A DNA stretch of 64,000 nt from Bimastos eiseni (lineage: Eukaryota; Annelida; Clitellata; Crassiclitellata; Lumbricidae): assembly GCA_959347315.1 (NCBI GenBank), contig OY365811.1, forward strand, positions 34,227,910 through 34,291,909, read 5' to 3'. The position numbers and the translations under genes are program-made. Below the pieces are notes generated by a model. The model was not told the DNA's origin. It saw only the letters and a list, made by a program, of their open reading frames with translations, and searched no databases. Below, piece after piece: positions 12,001 to 28,498 of this stretch. Position 1 is the first letter of the stretch. Each line of letters begins with the position of its first letter.

Positions 12001-13684
12001 CATACAAACTTCTACAATCTGGGTCCTTGGTGACTTCCATTATCAGCTCACATAATCTTGTTTCACTTTGCTTATCTTGTTGAACTGACCTTTTTTGACC
12101 TTAGAACAGGTCAAAGTTCAAACCGCACAACTTCAACTCTTAATAGACTTCCCATGGAAGTCTATTCCATGGAAGTCTTAAATGACTCTGTTCCTGCATG
12201 TCACCAGGTTCTGATGAGCATTAGTTTCAAAGAGTTGGACATGGCTCACCATGGATGCAAGGCAGAAGCATTCATTCCCTTGGCAAGTTTGTAAGTATGA
12301 TAAATCATTGTTAAGTTTCAGATGCCCCATACCGATTTGAGGGCAGCCAACTGTGACTGAAGATCAGTAGACTGAAGGAAACTCCACAGCAGATCATCGA
12401 GAGGCAACTCTAAATCAAATCACAAACACATAGTGACAACTAGAAAAAGGGATGAATTACACACAATGGGGTTTTGTAACTGTTAAAGTTCTGGAGATAT
12501 CAAAAGACTTTCTCATACAACTTCACAAGTTTAGAATATAAAGGAAAGAATAGTTATGGGTGTGTGAAGTAGTGCCACACAAGTATTTAAAGTATATTTA
12601 GGTAAAAGTGTATTTTAGCATATTTAATTACTTCCTTCATTATACCATGTATTTTGTAAGTAGAAACTAGATTGATGATAACAATTGATGGAAGCAAAAT
12701 CGACGAAAAGAATTCTTAAAATGTGTTTTAGAGTACCTAATTAAACAAAATGTTGATCAGAAATTCCACTAGATTCCATCGCAATGCCACATTGTCATCA
12801 ATCAAACTATGCATGATATTTTCGTCAATACAGCTTTCATTCGTGCATATTTCTCTTCGTTGATCCAGCTTCCATTTAGGTCTATTTCTTTTCATCAATC
12901 AGGGTTTTGCACGCGAATACGGCCGTTTATATCGATTCCACATCCATCGTTACAACATTTTTGCATCAATCAAGCATGACAATTTCATTGTTCCAGCTTC
13001 CATTTAAGCATAATTTCTTTCATCAATCCAGTTTCTGCTTACACATCACACTTATTCATCGATCTCATCTCCATTTAAGCTACAGTTGGACATCTATTCA
13101 CGTCACATAATAAAATACGCTAAAATACACTAGAAGCACCATGGTATAATTAAATATGCTAAAATACACTTCTACCCATATTTAAATAGTAGAAAATATA
13201 AATAGATTTCTTTTCATCCTTTGACATTTCTACAATGTTGACCATAGTTGAACCTCCCCTTTGCTTAAGACCTTCTGAGTATTTCCGCAGCTTGGTTTGG
13301 CAGCGTCGATGGTTATGCATTAAACGACTTGTGCATTATAGAAGTTGTTCATTACCATGGAGGCCAGAACATCAACAACTTGACAGCATAAAATAACATT
13401 GCACTGCATAAACTTAATGCCGAAATCAGGCTGATTGCGGCTCTGTCTACTAGCTGCGAATGTGAATATGTTTTTCACGGACATAATAAAAGTGCCATAA
13501 GAAAAAGCCATCATGTATTATGTCAGGTCCCAACAAACACTGATGAGTGTTCATTCATCCACACAGTGCAATCCATATAATCTAGTGTGTAATGATGTCT
13601 TGACGTACCTGTCACAAACTGCCTTGAGTTTTCTGATAGTGTTATGACGGCAGGCGCCGCTTCTTTTCGTTTCTTTACACCCAT
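28..13684 (-). CDS. THADA: THADA (tRNA 2'-O-methyltransferase regulator), 5' part of gene, runs off left edge
   Basis: Seventeen exons on the minus strand, in transcript order: 13684-13609, 12409-12333, 11462-11344, 10690-10533, 9990-9961, 9613-9565, 9047-8857, 7375-7287, 6604-6366, 5167-5047, 4506-4437, 4206-4016, 3781-3615, 2483-2255, 1450-1295, 383-273, 157-28. Every junction keeps the reading phase, giving about 734 residues (vertebrate THADA is about 1950). Seen: the start MGVKKRKE matches the family N-terminus, and HWDDPVD-VIRHQAR, DQSMACH, RLDALGLLCE, QTPAFRQH and LHPGASF fall in the order of the THADA/Trm732 core (DUF2428). Known: THADA/Trm732 is a large helical-repeat scaffold partnering the FTSJ1/Trm7 methyltransferase for position 32 of tRNAs. 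The C-terminal half lies outside the window. Introns carry LINE, SINE and MITE insertions. The junction 3615/2483 uses a weak gtcgag donor, and a stronger gtaagc donor nearby would break phase. Head-to-head with DNAJC25. Confidence 0.9.
551..638. repeat. 19-bp tandem repeat, about 4.6 units
   Basis: Units of ATGATTTGGCATATGTTAA repeat with few changes in a THADA intron. The array abuts the hAT-type MITE at 639. Confidence 0.85.
639..961. mobile_element. hAT-type MITE with perfect 8-bp target duplication
   Basis: The ends CAGCAATTCCCAACC and (reverse complement of the right end) CTGTGGTTCCCAACC form inverted repeats. The 323-bp element is flanked by TGTTAAGT at 631-638 and again at 962-969. 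The 8-bp duplication and CA/CT..GGTTCCCAACC-type ends fit the hAT superfamily. No transposase is present. It lies in a THADA intron, next to a 19-bp tandem repeat whose last unit provides the left duplication. Confidence 0.75.
1755..1929 (-). mobile_element. tRNA-derived SINE, copy 1 (minus)
   Basis: Read on the minus strand, a tRNA-like head has an A-box-like TGGTTGAATGGTAACATGCTGG-type segment (1918-1897) and a B box GGTTCGATACTC (1874-1863). A body follows that shares TTTGACCAA, AAAGGA-TTCGTCAAC and AGGAGTCG blocks with the copy at 44686-44882. It is in a THADA intron. Confidence 0.65.
3090..3165 (+). mobile_element. tRNA-like SINE head
   Basis: Sequence tagtggtcaacatgctggac followed by gggagttcaaaagatc resembles A and B boxes with tRNA-like spacing. 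It does not fold as a clean tRNA (the B box is changed), so a SINE remnant is the better reading. Confidence 0.4.
6720..6830 (-). repeat. Dispersed repeat with palindromic core, copy 1
   Basis: On the minus strand this contains agcaagtc, acaactgcagttgcatcg and gagatgtgcacgtgctc, in the same order as the plus-strand copy at 48655-48735. The core gcaactgcagttgca is palindromic. The family is unidentified. Confidence 0.45.
7640..8152 (+). mobile_element. 5'-truncated non-LTR retrotransposon with AAT tail
   Basis: Plus-strand translation from about 7680 gives the extreme C-terminus of a LINE reverse transcriptase: LRRKLRFFGHVMQSN, one in-frame TGA (7797-7799), then GRPRKKWMDAIQERTK and RNKWRRFI, ending at 7972. 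A 3' untranslated stretch follows, closing in (AAT)n at 8128-8152. It sits in the THADA intron between exons 8857-9047 and 7287-7375, opposite to the gene. The apparent minus-strand ORF here is its antisense shadow. Confidence 0.8.
8280..8640 (-). mobile_element. LINE 3'-end remnant (minus)
   Basis: The minus strand encodes RATRSQ-like and PSIWNDVPLEL motifs resembling the end of CR1/L2 reverse transcriptases (family: LWNDLP). It is followed by the 3' motif seen on the plus strand as catatagtgccccttcc near 8356. It lies in the same THADA intron as the element at 7640-8152. Confidence 0.5.
9961..9990 (-). other. THADA: 30-nt THADA microexon
   Basis: The interval is bounded by gttttag on the acceptor side and gtacgt on the donor side. 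It contributes 2+27+1 nucleotides, which joins the flanking exons (10690-10533, phase 1; 9613-9565, needs phase 1) without a frame break and encodes ESHLDCHIC. Skipping it would also keep the frame, so it could be an alternative cassette. The assignment rests on phase and splice consensus only. Confidence 0.6.
10205..10385. repeat. Imperfect direct repeat, related copy at 11530-11600
   Basis: Two tandem copies of cattgttctgttttgtcagg followed by a gagtgggctt stretch lie in THADA. A third diverged copy with the upstream part (cttctattctgcaagtgcct) is at 11530-11600. The origin is unknown, possibly an old LINE 3' end. Confidence 0.5.
10930..11210 (-). mobile_element. Degenerate LINE 3'-end remnant (minus)
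   Basis: The minus-strand translation contains VPLLWDDLSS and a following TFRFRGLF segment similar in layout to the LWNDLP tail of CR1/L2 reverse transcriptases, then a degenerate GCGC motif near 10948. It is old and short, and lies in the THADA intron between exons 11462-11344 and 10690-10533. Confidence 0.4.
11850..12005. repeat. Degenerate TACA/CATA repeat
   Basis: Mostly acatacatac-type tetranucleotide sequence in a THADA intron. Confidence 0.7.
12601..13176. mobile_element. Inverted-repeat element, unassigned superfamily, copy 1
   Basis: Terminal inverted repeats of 30 bp (12601-12630 and 13147-13176) match at 29 positions and begin GGTAAAAGTG / GGTAGAAGTG. The flanks are tatattta (12593-12600) and catattta (13177-13184), an 8-bp duplication with one change. 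The interior repeats a gcttccatttaagcataatt-like motif with tcatcaatccag, partly in alternating orientation. There is no coding capacity. It lies in THADA intron 1 and is related to 45347-46371. Confidence 0.75.
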
Positions 13685-15046
13685 CGATAACTATAAATCA
13701 AACAATTATAAACAAATCCAGCTGCCCAACACCTCGTGTTGTAAATATCCCTCGTTTCTAGCTCTCTAGTTATGGTGAGGATAAAGTTCGGAAAGTACCA
13801 ACAGAAACCACCAATCTCAAACATTTGTTATTAATAATTTATTACAATACACATGTTGGCATCTTTCAATCTTCGCCGATTTCTGTCGCATGTCATCCAT
13901 TTTAAATGATTACTGAACCTACTTTGGTTTGCATATTTTGACATTTAACAGGTTTGAATCCAGTTTTTACACGTGCTTTAAATCAATTAATTTGTCTCTC
14001 CAGTCTAGGTCATATTTGTCATTGCTAATTAGCTGACGCTAGTTCTCATCTAAGAATGGTTCTCATAGTTTCAATGTTTAGCGATAGCCTAAAGGACATT
14101 CCTTGTCCAAAAGAGTTAGACATTTACAATTAAGATTAAGCTTACACAAGTCGTGCTGTGTAGGCTATACTTTTTGTGAAAACTGTTAACAATTGCGTGG
14201 CCTCACACTTACAGGAAATCGTATACGCGTAGTGATGCGCCACTGAACAAAATAAGATCTGGTCAAATAAAATCAATTTATGCCCTAATCTAATCTTAGC
14301 ACCGACACAGAAAGAGACCGACAGACAGAGATATTGCACTTCCGAGCATTTAGCGCATAGGTTATAGCCTAGTCTAGACCTACTTCTCGTAATAGTCATG
14401 TAACAGTTGCTTCTTCACGGTATCCTATTCTACTCCTGCGCCACTATAATAGGATCATCCTCATCACCGACTAACACTGCAATACCAAAATGTCTCTTCG
14501 ACTTGATCCCCCGGATTTGAAGATTTTTGCCTATCACCGGAATGAATTGAAAAGTTTAATTGGCTATTGCGGACTTGATTTAGTATGCATTGTAAGCTTA
14601 GCTCCGCGGTGATTAAGCTGGCATGTCTCCCTAACGTGGCTCTTGTGGCGCAGAAAAATATCGAAGTTTTGTTTTTCTAACTTTGCTTTACTATAGTAGT
14701 ACACTAAAATATAGATTCTTGACAACGTACATCTCCTAGTTGGCTTACTATAAATTAAGTAAGCCCATTTCTTGACAACACAAATAAGCACGCACAATTG
14801 CATATGGGCCTAATAATATCTTATGCAAATGCATGATACATTTCTGACTTCTCTGTATTATTTTGGTTCTTTGTGATGCGAAAAGACCGTTCATGGTCGA
14901 TTACAGATTATTTGGCTGACGTGGATGGTTGGCCCTTGACGTGGATGTGAGACCTGCGACCCTTGACTGACGCGTTTATGGTTGCAGCTGCTAACAGCCG
15001 TTGAAATTTAGCGGTCCACGCATGAGATACGGCTTAGAATATCAAG
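13685..15046. promoter_or_regulatory. Divergent THADA / DNAJC25 intergenic region
   Basis: The 1.36 kb between two outward-facing start codons must hold the promoters of both genes. The THADA start at 13684 is preceded on its strand by a possible acceptor (ttgatttatag), so a 5' untranslated exon may lie further into this interval. I see no coding exon, no clear TATA box and no long repeat. The stretch close to the DNAJC25 start (14880-15046) is visibly richer in CpG than its surroundings, as expected near a transcription start. Confidence 0.5.
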
Positions 15047-23340
<8,294 letters not shown>

Positions 23341-23565
23341 AACTCGCTCGCTGCTGAATGCTCTGGATATCTACGACAAAAGTTATGAAACACTGAACTG
23401 TGGAAATGGGAATCTCTGTGATAACTGGCACAGGTTTCCCATTGATTTCTGATCTCATTTTGGTGTATTTGATTTATCAGTTTGAAATGTAGAATTCCTG
23501 GCAGACATCGTAATGTGTTCGTAGCAGAAATGTGTGAGATAAGATTGTGATGTATTGACACATTA

Positions 23566-24063
23566 GGGCCCATCCATATATTATGTACGCAGAAAAATCG
23601 GATTTTCGGACCCCTCCCCCTGTTGCACCGCGTACATTTTGTGGACCCCCTCCCGATGTGTACATACATTTGAGCTCTACCCCACCCCACCCGTCATTGC
23701 AAAGGTTGAATAGCTAAAGACATCTATAAGACATTGATTTTACCACAGGCTATTTATTTTTGTTAAGCATCATATTTTAACAGCTTAAGTTTGTTAACTG
23801 CTTTAAAGAAATAAAAACTAACACCACTTGCATTTTAAAGAGTTTTAATGCTACATAAAATTGATTAAGCCGGAATATAGTCTGTGATTGGGTTTACAGT
23901 TCTGATTTTCATATTCTGTATTGTGCACGTCATAATTAGACAATTATATTTCCCTACGTACATATTTTCGGGTACTCTCCCCCCACCATACGCACCCCTA
24001 CGCAAAATCGCCGAAATTTTAAAAAACCTCCCCTCGCTGCGTACGTAATTTGTGGGCGGCCCC
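23566..24063. mobile_element. MITE family A, copy 1, in DNAJC25 3' flank
   Basis: Inverted repeats of 27 bp (23566-23592 and 24037-24063, 21 of 27 matching) begin GGGCCC / GGGGCC and end TACGCAG. TTA flanks both ends (23563-23565 and 24064-24066), a 3-bp duplication that would fit PIF/Harbinger. The interior is near-identical to the copy at 27827-28327. It carries AATAAA at 23810. Confidence 0.75.
23810..23815 (+). promoter_or_regulatory. Putative DNAJC25 poly(A) signal AATAAA inside a MITE
   Basis: This is the first AATAAA or ATTAAA after the DNAJC25 stop at 23340, and it lies inside the MITE at 23566-24063. If used, the transposon supplies the transcript end. The second MITE copy has the same hexamer at 28072-28077. 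Confidence 0.4.
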
Positions 24064-25364
24064 TTATATAATGCAACTTCATGAGAACTCCTCGGTGGTG
24101 CAGGCCATCTTCTGTTGCTTAGTAAAAAATGGTTGTGAATTTAAAACAGAAATGAGGTTTCAGATGCAAGTTCTATTGTCCATAACATGGTCATTTTGCT
24201 GGGTTTGATAAAATGGCTTCCCCGCCAACATCCAAGTTCAATATTCCTAATATTAACCTTGCTTCGTAATGTTAATCTTACTTCAACCATAGTGGTATAT
24301 AATTTGACAAGCGATGTTAGTGAAAGCTTTTGTTGTAGGAACTGTGTGAAATGTGATGCCTCTGATTTTGAGCTGTTAATTCATAGGCTTTAAAGTTGTA
24401 AACCATGTCCATATAAATTATTTTTTTTGCAACTTGTAACCTGCAAGGATATGGGATCTTCCGATGATTTCGGTGCTAAGTCTTACGATGGTTTCTGCTA
24501 TCCGGGTGATCAGTTTCACTGGCAGATGTGTAAGTTACCGAAAACTTTAGTACTCCAACCCATTGACCTCTTCAGAGGCAGAGGAGTGGTGTGGAGTTGT
24601 ACACCATCCAACTAATTAAGATGCAGTTGAACTGTGCTAGGCTACTGTTGTAGACATCACCTTTTGTTTTGACAGTTTATTAAGTCGGCTGTTAAATCTT
24701 AAATGTTAAGTGTAGGTAAAGATATACATCCATTCACTTGGCTGTGTGATTAGACATTTACATGTATTTTATGTTGGTGGGTTTTGAGAAATCTTAAAGC
24801 TGCTGCAAATGTACCATTTATGTGCTTAATTGTCCAGAGTGTATTAATTAATCTGCCTCGATTGATGTATATATACATATACTGTATACATTGCATATAT
24901 TATTATGTTTAATTTCTATTGATTTTGAACATATCTCATGGATGGCTATGTACATGTAGTAAGCTGTTGACATCCTCAAAAAGTGCAGCACTGGGTTCAA
25001 TTCCTACCCTGATGTTCTAACTGAGCGATTTAAGAAAATAACGGGCTATATTGAAACAATGGTTTCACTGTAAAATAACTTTTGTTTTATTTAGAATTTA
25101 AGGTTAATTAAAGAAATTAGTTTTAGTGTGTATATACAAAGCATGTATGTATAATTTATGTAGCTGTACAATGATTTTTGCTCATCAAACCTTAGTTGTT
25201 ATATGTCTCCTGTACAGACATTAGTAAATTATAAACTACTGTCTGGAAACAATGAAAACCTGTGTTGTTGTTTAGTCTGTATTCCTTGCCAAAGGATTTT
25301 GGTCTTTTGTTTTAATGTGTGTGTAACACTGTGTATACATGTGGGTGTGTTCGTGTGTGTGATC

Positions 25365-25366
<2 letters not shown>

Positions 25367-25430
<64 letters not shown>

Positions 25431-25437
25431 GTATATT
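25367..25437. repeat. (TA)n microsatellite
   Basis: About 35 uninterrupted TA dinucleotides, followed by a short imperfect stretch. Confidence 0.95.
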
Positions 25438-25534
25438 ATCAATGATGACCTGCTGGAAATTCACTTTTGATAGCTCGAGGCTGCCCAGCGGGTAATGTCT
25501 AATTCTGTGTGAATAGTTGAACATAAGTATTAAA

Positions 25535-25741
25535 ACATGGCGGATTCATCCCTTTTCTCCTCTGTGCTTCCCAGTCACAACCCTTACCATGTCTTAGTTG
25601 TATTCTGGCTAATTTAAAGTGTGTTACCTACTCGCTTCGTCCTCGAACGCAATGTTGAGAGAACCTGCATACTAACGAGATGAGATTTTTCAGCTAATCT
25701 GACCCCTCGGGCAACCGGGCCTAGACCTCTCATGAATTACC
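25535..25741 (+). repeat. Dispersed repeat interrupted by the hAT element
   Basis: The left part is related to 15800-15955. The hAT element at 25750 splits it from 26564-26790, which resumes on the other side. Confidence 0.45.
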
Positions 25742-25749
25742 CTTTGGAC

Positions 25750-26555
25750 CAATGGCGCGTTTACCTATAGGCGCACGCCTAGGGCCCCCAAATCTCAGGG
25801 GGCCCCCAAATGATGAAAACATTAAATACAAAATAACGTTCCAGGGGCCCTCAAATGAATGAAACAGTAAATACAAAATAACATCTCAGGGAGCCCCCAA
25901 ATAGATGAAAACATTAAATACAACATGACATCTCAGGACCCCCAAATGAATGGAAACAAACTACAAAATAACATTTCAAGGGCCCCAAATGAATTAAAAC
26001 ATTTCATACAAAATAAAATCTCTGGGGCCCCCAAGTGATTAAAACATTAAGTACAAAATAAAAATGTCTCAGGGGCCCCAACATGAATGAAAAAGTTTCA
26101 TACAAATAACATCTCAGGGGCCCCAAAACAATGAAAACTTTTCATACAAAATAACGTCTCACGCTTGAAATATTTAAAATATAATAATTTAGATTCTCTA
26201 TTATTGCAGCTAAGCATTCACGTGACAAGTGTACTGTGGTAATTCAAAATTGCTTTGTTAATGCAAATATCACTTTGGCTTGATTAGCTGGTATGAGCCA
26301 CTTCACCACCACAAGCCGGCTCACTGTTCAATTGAGTGAAATTTTTAAATAAATAAGTTGCGTATTTCGATATTTGTGTGACGACGTGATGTGACATGTC
26401 TCAGGCTTCCTCACCTTCGCAAATCGTCACAGATGTATGAACCCTCAATTGGTGCGCGACGTCATTTATAGACGGCCCCTCGTATTCAGTGCATAAATTC
26501 AGAGGGTCCCAAAATGTTTGGGCCTAGGGCCCCGTTTCCTGTAAACGCGCCTCTG
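25750..26555. mobile_element. hAT-type non-autonomous transposon, perfect 8-bp TSD
   Basis: CTTTGGAC occurs at 25742-25749 and 26556-26563. The element begins CAATGGCGCGTTTAC and ends with the reverse complement of CAGAGGCGCGTTTAC (26541-26555), 13 of 15 matching. Subterminal GCCTAGGGCCCC-type blocks follow on both sides. The first half is an array of about 45-bp units. No transposase is present. The 8-bp duplication and CAGAGGCG end are typical of hAT. Confidence 0.85.
25785..26165. repeat. About 45-bp tandem repeats inside the hAT element
   Basis: Roughly eight units of the form gggccccaaatgaatgaaaa followed by cattaaatacaaaataacat and ctca, with small indels, fill the left half of the element. 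Confidence 0.8.
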
Positions 26556-26639
26556 CTTTGGACAACACATCTGATTCAGTGTTGCACTCGTGAATAAGTA
26601 GGCGTGTTGCCCATGGCTTTCACAAATCTTATCCTGATT

Positions 26640-26795
26640 CCTCCTATTTCTCGAACAGTCTCAACATTAATTGGTATTTTCAACTCTAAACGCCATCCTC
26701 CTTAGCCGTCTGACTGCCTGACTCTGAATCTTGACCCTCTTCTGCCTTATGATTATTTTGATTTAGCGCCTGTGTTAAGCTGGTTCCAGCAACTT
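26640..26795 (+). repeat. Dispersed repeat shared with 50755-50870
   Basis: Blocks agccgtctgactgcctgact, cttgaccctcttctgcct and agcgcctgtgttaagctgg have counterparts at 50775-50865 (ccgtctgtctgcctattctg, cttgaccctgtctgtacctg, aagcgcctgtgaatataagc). A LINE 3' end is likely. Confidence 0.5.
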
Positions 26796-27826
26796 CGCTA
26801 TTGTTGGCGTTGTCGAAATGTCGAGCTTACTAAATGCGAGTACGAAATACATATTTACTTACCTACGTTTTGCACGAAGCTGGAGTCTCGTACGTCATCA
26901 ATTGCATATTCTACCAATAAAATATAATCCGTGCTATTAAATAGAAAGCTATGTTCAAGACAATGTCAAATTTTTAGTGTTATTTTTTCGGATTTCACGT
27001 AATTTAGAGTAAAACTAGTTTTGATAATTTTAGGTAATTTAGTAGCATGTGGTCGCTTTACTTGTTTTTGAAAGCAACAGCTGATAAAGACGGTTGACTT
27101 GTTCATGACTGCTAGGTTGTAATGTAATACAATTTTTAGAATCTCATAGCGCCTGAGTTTTGAAAGTTCTGGGTGCTTTAATTCAGATGCAATGATGTAG
27201 ATCCCGAAAGCAGCACAGTAGAAACTTTATGCTTTCAGTTGTTGATCATGAACGGAACAGTGAGGTACTAAGACTTGTGATTCTATAAAACTCAAAAGAC
27301 AATGTGGCAGACATGGTGACATTTCCAATCTACAGTTCATAGCAATGACGTGTTTAATCATGAGTTTTGGGAATAAATTGACTTTATTAAGGAAATGTGG
27401 GCATATCAAATTTGCATCAGAGGCAATTTTTCCTAGCATGGGAATGTGTTCGGGGGCAATATGTCCGTTGTCCAGAAGTTAACATCCACTCGCGGAGATC
27501 GGCCACCTATTAAAATACTTTAAACTCATGTTTGTAATCTATTTGTCATGATGTTTTACTTTCATTTTTATGTTGAAATCAATAAGCTAAATTAAAAATT
27601 GATATTGAGTTGCAGTGCTACTTTGGGGCTTTAAGCTGGATATGAGCAGAAAGAGGGAGCATTTTTAAAATTAAACTTCCCAAAGACTTTACTGTCAAGC
27701 AGATCTAAAAAGATGAGTAGCTGGAAGGACAAAGTCACATTTTACCAGAGCACTATACTTTTTAAAATGTATTTTGGCTTGTTTTACCAGTGCTGCCTTT
27801 CTCATGTGTTGGCTTTCTTTTAATTT

Positions 27827-28327
27827 GGGCCCACCCACATACTATTTTTTTTTTAAATCGAATTTTCGGACCCCTCCCCCTGTTGCACCGCGCGTACATT
27901 TCGTCGACCCCCTACCTCCTTGCGTACATACATTTTAGCTCTATCCCCTCCCCCTCCCCATTGCAAAGGTTAAATGCTAAAAACATCTATATGACATTGA
28001 TTTTATCACAGGCTATTTAGTTTTGTTAAGCATCATATTTAACAGCTTAAATTTGTTAACTGTTATGAAGAAATAAAACACTAACAACACTTGCATTGGA
28101 AACTGCTTTAGTGCTACATAAAATTGATTAAGCAGGAATATAGTCTGTGATTAGGTTTACAGTTCTGATTTTCATATTCTGTATTGTGGACGTCATAATT
28201 AGACAATTATATTTCCCTACGTACATATTTTCAGGATCCGCTCCCCACCATACGCACCCGTACGCAAAATGGCCGAAATTTTAAACCCCCCCACCCCTCG
28301 CTGCGTACGTAATATGTGGACGGCCCC
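27827..28327. mobile_element. MITE family A, copy 2, just upstream of ZNF318 exon
   Basis: This 501-bp copy is in the same orientation as 23566-24063 and is collinear throughout. Its left inverted repeat is eroded by a T run. The flanks are ttt and ttc, so no clean target duplication remains. It ends 171 bp before the first recognised ZNF318 exon. Confidence 0.75.
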
Positions 28328-28498
28328 TTCTTATTGTCTCCTTTATTTCTGATTGTCTCCTATGTTTAGTACATGGTACATTAGTTCATATGTGATTGTC
28401 TCATATTCTTTCCAAAGTGCAGCAGCGGTATAGCATTTTTGCCTCTGCGTTGCAGCAACTCTGTCTTTACTTATCGATGAAATGCTTTTTTTGCTTAG

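Larger units (their letters stand above)
23341..28498. other. Intergenic: DNAJC25 3' flank to ZNF318
   Basis: Apart from MITE copies at 23566 and 27827, the hAT element at 25750, a (TA)n tract and LINE-like remnants, I see no coding exon. It must contain the DNAJC25 3' end and probably the ZNF318 promoter and first exon. Confidence 0.6.

Noticed and set aside
25203..25445. 80-codon ORF ending in Ile-Tyr repeats
   Set aside because: The open frame is created by the (TA)n tract.
28396..28498. Upstream extension of the 1015-codon ORF beginning at 28396
   Set aside because: A good acceptor (ttgcttag) at 28498 and the downstream ATG at 28501 suggest this stretch is intron or upstream sequence. 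Its translation is Cys/Phe-rich and unlike the hydrophilic protein that follows.
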